From positions 372,001-436,000 of the forward strand of contig NZ_JACJVQ010000017.1 of NCBI RefSeq assembly GCF_014212135.1: 64,000 bases of DNA, given 5' to 3'. The notes below the pieces were generated by a model. The model saw nothing but the letters and a program-made list of their open reading frames with translations, did not search any database and had not been told where the DNA came from. The translations under genes and the position numbers were made by a program. This document shows, piece by piece, positions 24,088-32,648 of this stretch; position 1 is the stretch's first letter; every line of letters starts with the position of its first letter. Origin of the DNA: Cohnella thailandensis (lineage in GTDB: Bacteria; Bacillota; Bacilli; Paenibacillales; Paenibacillaceae).

Positions 24088-25971
24088 ATGTTCGGTGTGG
24101 GCTATCTGCAAAGGCTAGGCCGGGCATTCATGCTGCCGATGACGGTGCTGCCCGCGGCCGCTATTTTTATCATGCTGTCCAGGCTGCCATGGGACTCGTT
24201 CGGGATGAGCGAGGTTCCCGACATGCTTCTGGCGGCGGGGACTCAGATTTTCCTATACGTCCCGTACGTGTTCGCGGTGGGTATTGCGCTCAGCATGTCG
24301 AACCAATCCGTGTTCGCGGGCATGGCCTCCTTGACGGGAATGATCATATTTGCGGCGATTACGAATACTTATGATCCGGACGGCGTTCAGCCTTCCATGT
24401 TCGCCGGAGCGGTGATCGGCATCGTGTCCGCCTGGGCGAACGAGAAATTCAAGGTGCTCAAGCTGCCCGAATCCCTGCAGTTTTTTGGCGGATCGCGCTT
24501 CGTTCCGATCTTCATGGGAGCTTTCTCGCTGCTGTTCGCCTGGATCATGATCCAGGCCGGTCATTCGATCATGGATCTGATCTCGGAGTCGGGCAACGTC
24601 GTCGGCTCCGCGGGCGGATTCGGCGTGTTCCTCTACGGCTTCCTACACCGGATCCTGGTGGCGTTCGGGCTTCATCATCTGCTCAATCACGTCTTCTGGT
24701 TCCAGGTCGGGGAGTACCGGTCTCCGGAAGGAGACGTCTTCTTCGGGGATCTCCCCCGATTCTTCGCCGGAGACCCGACGGCCGGCGCTTACATGGCGGG
24801 CTTGTATCCGATCATCATGTTCGCGCTGCCGGCGATCGCCTTCGCGATTATCCATGAGGCTCGCGAGGATCTGAAGCCGAAGACGAGCAAGCAATTCCGG
24901 GTTGCCGCGCTTACCGCGTTCCTGACGGGGGTCACGGAGCCGGTCGAGTTCGCCTTCCTGTTCGTCGCGCCGTATTTGTTCATCCTGCATTCCCTTATAT
25001 CGGGCGGCGTCATGTGGCTGACCTACGAGCTCGGCATCCGGGACGGCTTCAGCTTCTCGGCCGGGGCGCTCGAATACGTGATCAACCTCCCTCTGTCGCA
25101 AAAAGGGTGGATGATCATTCCGCTCGGCATCGCGGTCGGCATCCTTTATTACGTATTGTTCCGCTGGTGCATCCGCAAGTTCCAGCTGTCTACGCCGGGC
25201 CGCGAAGATTCGACGAGGCTGGACGACTGGGCGGGCGACATTCCTTACCGCGCGCCTCTTATTCTCCAGGCTCTCGGCGGCAAGGAGAATATCGTTCACC
25301 TGGACGCGTGCATCACGAGGCTTCGGCTGACGCTGGCGGAGGATCGCCGCGTCGACGCGAAATCGCTTCGCCACCTCGGCGCGGCCGGCGTCATTCATCT
25401 GGGCGGCGGCAACGTGCAGGTCGTGTTCGGCACGTTCTCGGATCTTATCCGGGAAGAGATCTCCAAGCTCATGCAGCTGGACGTTCATCAGGTCCAATTC
25501 CATGCTCCGGTTCAAGGCCGGATGATTGCACTGGAGGATGTGGACGACCCGATTTTCGCGCAGAGACTTGTCGGCCGAGGCGTGGCCTTCCTCCCGGACA
25601 AAGGAGAGCTGGTCGCTCCCGTCGCGGGGAAGATCATCCACTTGTACCCAACCAAACATGCGATCGGCATTCTGACCAAGGAAGGACTGGAGGTCCTGCT
25701 CCATATCGGTATCGATACCTCCCAGCTTAAGGACACCTTTACGGCGCTGGTTCAAGAAGGGGACGAAGTCAGCCCGGGACAGCCGCTCATCCGCTTCCAC
25801 CTCTCGACCCTCAAGAGCAAAGCCAAGTCCGTCGCGACTCCGATGGTGATCACCAACCCGGATATCGTGCGGTCGTGGCGATTCGCTCCGTTCACTGCGG
25901 TCAAGAAAGGGCAAGCTGCGGTCATGTCGGTCGTCGTTAAAGAGAGAGAAGATAAGGGGGGAGAAGAATGA
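24088..25971 (+). CDS. PTS EIICBA permease, glucose/N-acetylglucosamine family
   Basis: 627 residues, domain order C-B-A. The N-terminal EIIC (about 1-370) is hydrophobic with GFLHRILVAFGLHHLLNHVFWF and the substrate-site TGVTEPVEFAFLF. EIIB has the phospho-cysteine in HLDACITRLRL. EIIA has KHAIGI and the phospho-histidine in LLHIGIDT. The EIIC glucose-superfamily type and the C-B-A order point to N-acetylglucosamine or glucose, with the former slightly favoured by FWFQVGEY. AAAGGAGGGGG lies upstream. It overlaps the EI gene by 4 nt. Confidence 0.92.
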   Translation: MFGVGYLQRLGRAFMLPMTVLPAAAIFIMLSRLPWDSFGMSEVPDMLLAAGTQIFLYVPYVFAVGIALSMSNQSVFAGMASLTGMIIFAAITNTYDPDGVQPSMFAGAVIGIVSAWANEKFKVLKLPESLQFFGGSRFVPIFMGAFSLLFAWIMIQAGHSIMDLISESGNVVGSAGGFGVFLYGFLHRILVAFGLHHLLNHVFWFQVGEYRSPEGDVFFGDLPRFFAGDPTAGAYMAGLYPIIMFALPAIAFAIIHEAREDLKPKTSKQFRVAALTAFLTGVTEPVEFAFLFVAPYLFILHSLISGGVMWLTYELGIRDGFSFSAGALEYVINLPLSQKGWMIIPLGIAVGILYYVLFRWCIRKFQLSTPGREDSTRLDDWAGDIPYRAPLILQALGGKENIVHLDACITRLRLTLAEDRRVDAKSLRHLGAAGVIHLGGGNVQVVFGTFSDLIREEISKLMQLDVHQVQFHAPVQGRMIALEDVDDPIFAQRLVGRGVAFLPDKGELVAPVAGKIIHLYPTKHAIGILTKEGLEVLLHIGIDTSQLKDTFTALVQEGDEVSPGQPLIRFHLSTLKSKAKSVATPMVITNPDIVRSWRFAPFTAVKKGQAAVMSVVVKEREDKGGEE

Positions 25972-27722
25972 TTCAAGGATTGCCCGCATCGGACGGCATC
26001 GCCATCGGGAAAGCGTTCGTTCTTCCGAATTGGGAGTGGGAGCTTCCCGAGCAATTGATCGGCGTCGGCGATTTGGCTTTGGAATTCGAACGGCTTTATG
26101 AGGGAGTCAAACGTTCCAAGCAGGAGATCCATAAGCTAAAGATAGAGATGGACGAGACGGTCGGCGCGGAAGAATCGGGAATTTTCGAAGCGCATCTGGC
26201 CATTCTCGACGACCCGGTGTTCATGAACGAGATCAAAGGAATCATTCAGCGCCAATACAAAGCGGCTGAAGTGGCGGTCAAGGAAGCGATCGACCACTTC
26301 GTCACCATGTTCGATCTGCTGGATGACGAGTACATGAAGGAGCGGGCGCTCGATATCAAGGATGTCGGCAATCGGCTGCTGAAGCATCTGCTGGGCGTGC
26401 CGGAGATCGCGCTTCCGACGGACGCGCAGCCGTTTATCCTCGTCGCGCGGGAGCTGACGCCTTCGCAGCTCATTCATCTCAAGCCGGAGATGGTGCTCGG
26501 AATCGTTACGATGGTCGGAAGTCCGACTTCGCATTCCGCCATCATGTCCCGAGCCTTCGGAATTCCGCTCGTGATGGGGGTGGAAGGCAAGCTTCCCGAA
26601 CCGATCGAGACGGGGGATCTGCTGATCGTGGACGGGCGTGCCGGATACGTGCATGTCAATCCGAACGCGGATACGGTGATCCGGTATTCCGAGCTTCGCC
26701 AGAGGGAGACGGAGACCCGGGAGAGGCTGCAGCAGCTGGCGCTGGTGCCGTCGGTCACGCCGGACGGCATGACGATCGAGCTCGCGGCCAATATCAGCTC
26801 GCTCAAAGAGCTGGACTCGGCCCTGCGGAACGGAGCTCAAGGGGTCGGCTTGTTCCGCACCGAGTTCCTCTACATGGACCGCAGCCGCTTCCCGACGGAG
26901 GAAGAGCAATTCGAGGTGTACCGCCAAGCGGCCGAGAAGCTTCAGGGCAAGCCTCTCATCATCCGTACGCTCGATATCGGCGGAGATAAGCAGCTCGATT
27001 ACTTCGAACTGCCGGAAGAGGACAATCCGTTCCTCGGCTACCGGGCGATCCGCTTCAGCCTGAATCGCAAAGATCTGTTCAAGGTGCAGCTCAGAGCGAT
27101 CCTAAGGGCGTCTGCCTACGGCAACGTCCAAGTCATGTATCCGCTCATCGCCTCCGTCGAAGAAGTCAGGGAAGCCAACGCCGTGCTGGAGGAAGCGAAG
27201 CGGGAGCTTGCGGCCGAAGGCATTCCGTTCCAGGAGAAGCTGAGGACGGGAATCATGATCGAGGTGCCGGCGGCGGTGGCAATCGCCGAGCTTCTGGCCG
27301 AAGAAGTATCGTTCTTCAGCATCGGAACGAACGATCTGATCCAATTCACGCTGGCGGTCGACCGGATGAACGAGCATATCGGGCATATGTACGAACCGTT
27401 CCACCCGGCCGTGCTCCGCATGCTGAAGACCGTCGTCGCCGCGGCCAAAAGGCATGGCGTTCAAGTGAACATCTGCGGAGAGATGGCGGGCGACGTTCGC
27501 TCCATGCCGATCTGGCTCGGGCTCGGCATTCACGAGCTGAGCATCTCCGCGCAGTCGATCCTCTCCGTCAAAGAAACGATGCTCCGCACGAACGCCCAGG
27601 AGAGCCGCTTCCTGATGGAAGAGATTTTCCGGTACCGCACGGCGAAGGAGATCCGGGAGCGGCTGGAGCGATTCCATGCCGAAGAGGCTATCGCGCAAGG
27701 GAACATACGGCCAGGCCCCTAA
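25968..27722 (+). CDS. ptsI: PEP-protein phosphotransferase, Enzyme I of the PTS
   Basis: 584 residues. The N-terminal HPr-binding helical part is followed by the phospho-His loop GSPTSHSAIMSRAFGIP. The PEP-binding barrel shows GLFRTEFLYMDR, GYRAIRFSL, the FFSIGTNDLIQFTLAVDR metal site and the catalytic Cys in NICGEMAGD. It takes phosphate from PEP and passes it to HPr. ATGA overlap couples it to the EIICBA gene. No ptsH lies between or beside them, so HPr must come from elsewhere. It could be the main EI or a dedicated paralogue. Confidence 0.93.
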   Translation: MIQGLPASDGIAIGKAFVLPNWEWELPEQLIGVGDLALEFERLYEGVKRSKQEIHKLKIEMDETVGAEESGIFEAHLAILDDPVFMNEIKGIIQRQYKAAEVAVKEAIDHFVTMFDLLDDEYMKERALDIKDVGNRLLKHLLGVPEIALPTDAQPFILVARELTPSQLIHLKPEMVLGIVTMVGSPTSHSAIMSRAFGIPLVMGVEGKLPEPIETGDLLIVDGRAGYVHVNPNADTVIRYSELRQRETETRERLQQLALVPSVTPDGMTIELAANISSLKELDSALRNGAQGVGLFRTEFLYMDRSRFPTEEEQFEVYRQAAEKLQGKPLIIRTLDIGGDKQLDYFELPEEDNPFLGYRAIRFSLNRKDLFKVQLRAILRASAYGNVQVMYPLIASVEEVREANAVLEEAKRELAAEGIPFQEKLRTGIMIEVPAAVAIAELLAEEVSFFSIGTNDLIQFTLAVDRMNEHIGHMYEPFHPAVLRMLKTVVAAAKRHGVQVNICGEMAGDVRSMPIWLGLGIHELSISAQSILSVKETMLRTNAQESRFLMEEIFRYRTAKEIRERLERFHAEEAIAQGNIRPGP

Positions 27723-27730
27723 CGGGAATC

Positions 27731-27770
27731 AAAAAGGAACGGCTGACCTTCGTCCGCCGTTCCTTTTTTT
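27731..27770. terminator. Bidirectional terminator after the PTS operon
   Basis: AAAAAGGAACGGC / GCCGTTCCTTTTTTT with a 12-nt loop; A-run and T-run serve both strands and the genes converge here. Confidence 0.85.
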
Positions 27771-27775
27771 AGAGA

Positions 27776-28300
27776 TCACAGCCTGCCGTACAGCACGTCG
27801 CAGAACGCCTTCGCGTACTCGGGAAGATCCGGCGGCCTGCGGGCGGAGATCAGATTGCCGTCGATGACGACGGCCTCGTCGCGCCATTCCGCTCCCGCGT
27901 TCTCCATGTCGTCCCGGATGCCGGGCGTCGAGGTTACCTTGCGTCCGCTCAGGATCTTCGCGGAGACGAGCACCCATCCGGCATGGCAGATCTGCCCGAT
28001 CGGCTTGCCGGCTTCGTTCATGCGGCGAACGAACTCCTGAACGCGGACGTCGCGCCGGATCTTGTCGGGAGCCCAGCCTCCCGGAACGAGAAGCCCGTCG
28101 AAAGCGGACTCGTCCAATTCCGCGTATGAAATATCGGCTACCGCGGGCACTCCGTACTTGCCGATGTGCTTGCGTCCTTTTTCCGGACCGGCGTAGACGA
28201 CCTCGGCCCCTTCTTCGCGAGCGCGGTAAACGGGGTACCATAGCTCCAAATCCTCGAATTCATCGTCCACCAGGCAGACGACTCGCTTCGTTTGTCCCAT
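27776..28300 (-). CDS. DJ-1/PfpI family protein (YfkM/PfpI-like)
   Basis: 174 residues, typical of the PfpI branch. EFEDLELWYPVYRAREEGAEVVYAG is the N-terminal flavodoxin-like part. DGLLVPGGWAPDKIRRD holds the Glu/Gly nucleophile-elbow partner region, and GQICHAGWVLVSA carries the active-site Cys-His. Members act as glyoxalase-III/deglycase-like enzymes or stress chaperones in the cytosol; which applies here is open. AAAAGGAGGAG lies 6 nt before the ATG. Confidence 0.88.
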   Translation of the reverse strand: MGQTKRVVCLVDDEFEDLELWYPVYRAREEGAEVVYAGPEKGRKHIGKYGVPAVADISYAELDESAFDGLLVPGGWAPDKIRRDVRVQEFVRRMNEAGKPIGQICHAGWVLVSAKILSGRKVTSTPGIRDDMENAGAEWRDEAVVIDGNLISARRPPDLPEYAKAFCDVLYGRL

Positions 28301-28394
28301 CGCAGCTCCTCCTTTTCCTCCACACGGCCTTCTGCGGCCTATCCCATTTTACCAAAACATCCGGCCGGGCAACACCGCGAGCGCAAGTAAATCC

Positions 28395-28423
28395 TTGTGT
28401 GCGCTTAGAGGCGATTCCATAAT
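28395..28423 (+). promoter_or_regulatory. Promoter of the zinc-ribbon gene
   Basis: TTGTGT, 17-nt spacer, CATAAT, about 115 nt before the start codon. Confidence 0.5.
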
Positions 28424-28541
28424 TTACAGTCGCTTCTAAAGAAGGAATCGGCGGCGGGGGAGTCGAATACAATGGTCGAAGCGGCGCCGACTGTCGGCGT
28501 CTTCGCGTCTTCCATTTCTGTTGATTGAGGAGAGAGCCCAG

Positions 28542-28952
28542 TTGCACAAACGTTGTTCTTGCGGTCATTCCATGAAGTTGATACTGCGCACCGTGATTTA
28601 CGTCCACAAGGTCAGCATCGCCAATGTCCCCGTCTACTCCTGCGATCGCTGCTCTCGCAACGAAGTGTTCCCGGGCGTGAAGCAGGATCTGGGGGAGCTC
28701 GTCGGACGAATGGGAGCGAAGCCGGAGCCTCAGACGATCGCTTTCGAAGAGAAACACGAATGGGCCGGCGTCCTGAAGGACATGATCGCTCGGGAGCAGC
28801 CGCTTCAGGCGGAATCGGTAGCGCGGAGGCTGGAAGAAAGAACGAACGAGCTTCTGGACCTGCTGCTCGTGGCCGATTCCCTGAAAGACGAAACCTGGAA
28901 AACGGAGTTAAGAAGCCGTTTGTCTCAGCTTAGCGCACAATACATATCGTGA
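28542..28952 (+). CDS. Zinc-ribbon (YgiT-like) conserved protein
   Basis: 136 residues from a TTG 7 nt behind GAGGAGAG; an in-frame TTG at 28521 precedes the site. The N terminus has CSCGH, a beta-hairpin LILRTVIYVHKVSIANVPVYS and CDRCSRNEVF, giving a four-Cys zinc knuckle as in YgiT-type fingers. The rest is helical and charged (VARRLEERTNELLDLLLVADSL...). Related Bacillales proteins are uncharacterised. It ends at a hairpin terminator before ytxJ. Confidence 0.7.
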   Translation: MHKRCSCGHSMKLILRTVIYVHKVSIANVPVYSCDRCSRNEVFPGVKQDLGELVGRMGAKPEPQTIAFEEKHEWAGVLKDMIAREQPLQAESVARRLEERTNELLDLLLVADSLKDETWKTELRSRLSQLSAQYIS

Positions 28953-28960
28953 AATGACGA

Positions 28961-28990
28961 AACGGGGCGAATGCCCCGTTATTTCTTTTG
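28961..28990 (+). terminator. Terminator after the zinc-ribbon gene
   Basis: ACGGGGC-GAAT-GCCCCGT followed by TATTTCTTTT. Confidence 0.75.
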
Positions 28991-29052
28991 CGCTTCGTTC
29001 TTATTTCTGCTACCATGAAAATAAAGAAAACATTTTCATGGAGGCGAAGACC

Positions 29053-29400
29053 TTGGCTGCTATTACGCAATTAACCAGCATCGAGCAATGGAAGGCAGCT
29101 CTCGATCGGTCCCGTTCCAAGCCGGTGCTTATCTTTAAGCACAGCACGCAGTGCCCGGTAAGCGCGGGAGCGCACGAGGAACTGATGAACTTCGTCGCGG
29201 ACGCGGAGCAAGGTCCCGTCGATTTCGCGATCGTTCACGTGATCGAGGATCGTCCCGTCAGCAACGACATCGCGGAGGCGCTAGGCGTGACCCACAAGTC
29301 GCCGCAAGCGATTCTGGTGAAGGACGGCCGGCCCGTTTGGGATGAATCCCATTGGAGAATTACGTACGATTTCTTGAGCGAGCGTCTCAAAGAAGCCTGA
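29053..29400 (+). CDS. ytxJ: Bacillithiol-system redox protein YtxJ
   Basis: 115 residues from a TTG 8 nt behind GGAGG; the ATG at 29041 would overlap the site. Thioredoxin-like fold: PVLIFKHSTQCPVSAGAHEEL holds the single active Cys (CPVS), then VDFAIVHVIEDRPVSNDIAEALGVTHKSPQAILVKDG (cis-Pro SP). This matches monothiol YtxJ proteins, proposed to remove bacillithiol from mixed disulfides in bacillithiol-producing Firmicutes. It lies directly upstream of ccpA; in B. subtilis ytxJ is also close to ccpA, so the synteny is old. Confidence 0.9.
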   Translation: MAAITQLTSIEQWKAALDRSRSKPVLIFKHSTQCPVSAGAHEELMNFVADAEQGPVDFAIVHVIEDRPVSNDIAEALGVTHKSPQAILVKDGRPVWDESHWRITYDFLSERLKEA

Positions 29401-29450
29401 AGGACCCCGTTCGGCGCTCTAAATCGGACTTAACGTCGATATTTCGGTTC

Positions 29451-29464
29451 TAAAGCGCTCTAAA
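29451..29464. promoter_or_regulatory. cre-like palindrome upstream of ccpA (candidate)
   Basis: TAAAGCGCTCTAAA keeps the AAGCGCT core of CcpA sites and ends 2 nt before the -35 of the ccpA promoter. A half copy GGCGCTCTAAA lies at 29413-29423. The flanks fit the cre consensus only partly. Confidence 0.35.
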
Positions 29465-29466
29465 CG

Positions 29467-29495
29467 TTGCGGAATCAACAGATTTGTCGTATCAT
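29467..29495 (+). promoter_or_regulatory. ccpA promoter
   Basis: TTGCGG, 17-nt spacer, TATCAT, 60 nt before the GTG start. Confidence 0.65.
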
Positions 29496-29555
29496 TACCT
29501 TATTATCCCATGGACAAGCCGGGCAATGGTTGTTCATAGCATTGGAGCGAGTAAC

Positions 29556-30560
29556 GTGACGGTAACCATATATGATGTGGCTCGCGAAGCCGGCGTGTCG
29601 ATGGCAACGGTATCCCGTGTCGTCAACAACAACCCGAACGTGAAGCCTCAAACGCGGAAGAAAGTATTCGAAGCCATTGAGCGATTAGGGTACCGGCCGA
29701 ATGCCGTAGCGCGCGGCCTGGCCAGCAAGAAGACGACGACGGTAGGCGTCGTGATTCCCGATATCTCCAACGCCATTTTCGCGGAAGTGGCCAGAGGGAT
29801 CGAAGATATCGCCAACATGTACCATTACAATATTATTCTTTGCAACGCGGACAAGCGCAAGGATAAGGAGATTCGCGTCATCAACACGCTTCTCGAGAAG
29901 CAAGTGGACGGGCTCCTGTTCATGGGCGGCGCGGTGACCGACGAGCACATTCAAGCGTTCAATACGTCGAATGTACCGATCGTTCTGTGCGCGACCACCG
30001 ACGAGAAGGGCACGATTCCATCCGTCGACATCGACCATGAATCCGCCGCCTACGACGCGGTGAAGCGGTTGCTCGGCGAAGGCCATCGCCGGATCGCCAT
30101 GATCAGCGGCACGCTTCAAGACCCTGCTAACGGCTATGCCCGTTACCAAGGCTACAAGCGGGCGCTGGAGCAAGCCGGGCTGACGGTCGACGAAGATCTC
30201 GTTCGCATCGGCAATTACAAGTACGAATCCGGGATGGAAGCGGCCCAGCACTTCATCGGGCTGCCGGAACGCCCGACGGCCGTCTTCGCGGCGAACGACG
30301 AGATGGCGATCGGCGCCATCCACGCGATTCAGGATGCGGGTCTCAAGGTTCCGAGCGACATCTCGGTCATCTCCGTAGACAACATTCGAATGGCTTCGAT
30401 GGTGCGTCCGCAGCTGACGACCGTCGCTCAGCCGATGTACGACATCGGAGCGGTGGCCATGCGTTTGCTGACGAAGCTGATGAAGAAGGAAGCCGTGGAG
30501 AATGCCCGAGTCGTTCTCCCGCACGAGTTGATCGTTCGTCAATCCGTCGCATCGGTTTAA
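29556..30560 (+). CDS. ccpA: Catabolite control protein A (LacI family)
   Basis: 334 residues, the size of Bacillus CcpA. The GTG follows TTGGAG; the frame reaches back to 29484 but that part covers the promoter. The HTH and hinge TVTIYDVAREAGVSMATVSRVVNNNPNVKPQTRKKVFEAIERLGYRPNAVARGLASKKT are nearly those of CcpA, including the minor-groove hinge helix (NAVARGLA). The effector domain ends MYDIGAVAMRLLTKLM...LPHELIVRQSV. CcpA binds HPr or Crh phosphorylated at Ser46 and regulates at cre sites. Relevant here: an HPr-like gene, a PTS operon and acsA with a cre-like site are all in the window. Confidence 0.95.
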   Translation: MTVTIYDVAREAGVSMATVSRVVNNNPNVKPQTRKKVFEAIERLGYRPNAVARGLASKKTTTVGVVIPDISNAIFAEVARGIEDIANMYHYNIILCNADKRKDKEIRVINTLLEKQVDGLLFMGGAVTDEHIQAFNTSNVPIVLCATTDEKGTIPSVDIDHESAAYDAVKRLLGEGHRRIAMISGTLQDPANGYARYQGYKRALEQAGLTVDEDLVRIGNYKYESGMEAAQHFIGLPERPTAVFAANDEMAIGAIHAIQDAGLKVPSDISVISVDNIRMASMVRPQLTTVAQPMYDIGAVAMRLLTKLMKKEAVENARVVLPHELIVRQSVASV

Positions 30561-30588
30561 CGATCGGACAACCCAACCATAGTCGAAG

Positions 30589-30634
30589 GATGCCCTGCGC
30601 GAGGCCAGACGGCCTGCGTCTGGGCATTTTCTTC
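30589..30634 (+). terminator. ccpA terminator
   Basis: Outer stem ATGCCC / GGGCAT with an inner AGGCCAGACGGCCT-type helix, then TTTTCTTCCC. Confidence 0.65.
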
Positions 30635-30654
30635 CCTTTAGAGGAGGAATAAGC

Positions 30655-31344
30655 ATGATTGGCATCATCGGCGCCATGCAGGAAGAGATCGACCTGCTGC
30701 ACGCTCAAATGAACGACCGGGTCGAGATGAACCGATCCGGCATCGTCTTCTATTCGGGTTCCTTGAACGAGAAGCCCGTCGTCCTGTGCAAATCCGGCGT
30801 GGGCAAAGTCAACGCGGCCGCGTACACGCAAGTATTGATCGACCGGTTCAACGTGAACCAGGTAATCTTCACCGGGGTGGCGGGAGCGGTCGATCCCGAT
30901 CTGAACATCGGGGATATCGTCATCTCCTCCAGCAGCCTGCAGCATGACGTGGACGTTACCGCGCTAGGATTCGCCCGGGGGGTCATTCCGTTCCAGGAGA
31001 CCTCGGAATGGAAGGCGGACGAGAAGCTCGTCGCCGCCGCGAAACAAGCGGGAGAGAATACGCTGCCGGGAAGGGTGAAGCTGGGCAAGGTGCTCTCCGG
31101 CGACCAATTCATCGCGGATCGCGAGCAGGTGAAGGAGCTGTACGAGACGTTCGGCGGCGCCTGCACCGAGATGGAAGGGGCGGCCGTCGCGCAGGTGTGC
31201 GCGATGAACAACGTTCCCTTCGTCATCATCCGCTCGATGTCGGACAAGGCGGACGGCTCGGCATCCGTCAACTTCGCGGAATTCACGGTCGAAGCGTCCA
31301 ATCATTCGTACAGGATCGTCAACGAGATGCTGAAGCTATTGTAA
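30655..31344 (+). CDS. mtnN: 5'-methylthioadenosine/S-adenosylhomocysteine nucleosidase
   Basis: 229 residues. N terminus MIGIIGAMQEEIDLL (general-acid Glu), then LCKSGVGKVNAA, FTGVAGAVDPDLNIGDIVISSSSLQHDVD and the ribose-binding CTEMEGAAVAQVC with the conserved Glu-Met-Glu; the catalytic Asp is in IRSMSDKADG. It splits adenine from MTA and SAH in methyl-cycle recycling. GAGGAGG precedes the ATG. Single gene after ccpA. Confidence 0.96.
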   Translation: MIGIIGAMQEEIDLLHAQMNDRVEMNRSGIVFYSGSLNEKPVVLCKSGVGKVNAAAYTQVLIDRFNVNQVIFTGVAGAVDPDLNIGDIVISSSSLQHDVDVTALGFARGVIPFQETSEWKADEKLVAAAKQAGENTLPGRVKLGKVLSGDQFIADREQVKELYETFGGACTEMEGAAVAQVCAMNNVPFVIIRSMSDKADGSASVNFAEFTVEASNHSYRIVNEMLKLL

Positions 31345-31408
31345 GCGGGCTGCCCCGCTTATTCGACGCAACGGCCGACTCCGAAGCTCCCCTTCGAAGT
31401 CGGCCGTT
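31343..31408. terminator. Two adjacent hairpins between mtnN and acuC
   Basis: AAGCGGG / CCCGCTT (31343-31360), then a longer ACGGCCGACT / AGTCGGCCGT hairpin with an extra CGAAG/CTTCG step (31370-31408). Neither has a T-run, yet the position between convergent genes is typical. Confidence 0.45.
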
Positions 31409-31423
31409 AGCCGTATCCTAAAT

Positions 31424-32620
31424 CTATCCCAAGTGCTGGAGAGCGATCTCCAGCACTTCCTTGTTCTTGGCCGTAATCTCGCTTCGCCTAGGCATCGGAG
31501 CCCACGAAGCGTTGTCGTCCAGCCAGTTGCCCGGCAGCTCGGAAGGCCGGCGAGGAGAGGCGAGCTTCGGCCAATCGCCGGGCAGCGGTCCTCCCGAGGC
31601 GCTGGCATCGATCGTCCGGAGCAAGGGATGATCGGTCATCTCGAGCCAGAGCAGCGCCCATGCCCTGGGAACGACCTGCCAATGCTCGTAGCCTCCTCCT
31701 CCGAGAGCGATCCAACGGCCTTCCGTATATTCATGCGCCAAGCGGTGGATTCGCTTCGGAATCTCGCGATAGATGTTCATGCTGCAATGAATATGGGAGA
31801 GAGGATCGAGGGCGTGGGCGTCGCAGCCGTGCTGGCTGACGATGACGTCCGGCTTGAACGATCTCATTATGCGCTCCAGCGACTCCGAGAAACAGGCCAG
31901 CCACGACTCGTCCTCCGTATAAGGCTCGAGAGGGACGTTCAGGCAGGCGCCGTAGCCGGAATTCGCCCCGCGCTCGTTGGCGAAGCCGGTTCCGGGGAAT
32001 AGATACTTGCCCGTTTCGTGAATCGAGAAGGTGAAGACGTCCAGATCGGTATAGAAGCACCACTGGACGCCGTCTCCGTGATGGACGTCGGTATCGATGT
32101 AGAGCACTTTGGCCCCGTAGCGCCGGTTCATCCAGCGGATCGCCGCCGCCGCGTCGTTGTAGACGCAGAAGCCGGAAGCACGGTCGGGAAAAGCATGGTG
32201 CAGTCCTCCGCCGAGATGAAGGGCGTGCAGGGACCGGCCGGACATGACGGCCTCGGCGGCCGCCAGGGAGCCTTGAACGACCGCGGCGGACGCTTCATGC
32301 ATTCCGGGGAAGCAAGGCGTGTCGCCGTCCGCCTCGAGGCCGTAACGGGCCGCCTGGTCGACGGCTTCCCGGGAGGGGGCTTCTTTGCTTAACTCCTGTA
32401 CGATCTGCAGGTAATCGGAACGGTGTACGGCTTCCAGTTCCTCCATCGGAATGGCGTCGCTTGGCTTCAGCAGATGGCGCTCGCTCAGCGCGCCGATCGC
32501 TTCGAGCAGCTCTTCGGTCAGGCGAAGCCGGATCGGATGGAAAGGATGGTCCTCATCGAAGCGGTAACGCTTCGAATTGGAGCAATCGATCCACAGCGCC
32601 TCGGATGCGGGTAATGTCAA
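31424..32620 (-). CDS. acuC: AcuC, class I histone-deacetylase family protein
   Basis: 398 residues from a TTG behind AAAGGAAGAG. HDAC signatures: HPFHPIRLRLTEELL, LHLGGGLHHAFPDRASGFCVYND (catalytic His pair), VLYIDTDVHHGDGVQ (zinc Asp/His), GTGFANERG and LGGGGY (active-site Tyr). In Bacillus AcuC deacetylates, and so reactivates, acetyl-CoA synthetase AcsA. It lies 28 nt behind acuA, with which it forms an operon diverging from acsA. acuB, present between them in B. subtilis, is absent. Confidence 0.93.
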   Translation of the reverse strand: MTLPASEALWIDCSNSKRYRFDEDHPFHPIRLRLTEELLEAIGALSERHLLKPSDAIPMEELEAVHRSDYLQIVQELSKEAPSREAVDQAARYGLEADGDTPCFPGMHEASAAVVQGSLAAAEAVMSGRSLHALHLGGGLHHAFPDRASGFCVYNDAAAAIRWMNRRYGAKVLYIDTDVHHGDGVQWCFYTDLDVFTFSIHETGKYLFPGTGFANERGANSGYGACLNVPLEPYTEDESWLACFSESLERIMRSFKPDVIVSQHGCDAHALDPLSHIHCSMNIYREIPKRIHRLAHEYTEGRWIALGGGGYEHWQVVPRAWALLWLEMTDHPLLRTIDASASGGPLPGDWPKLASPRRPSELPGNWLDDNASWAPMPRRSEITAKNKEVLEIALQHLG

Positions 32621-32648
32621 CGCGATCTCTTCCTTTCGGTACAATCGT

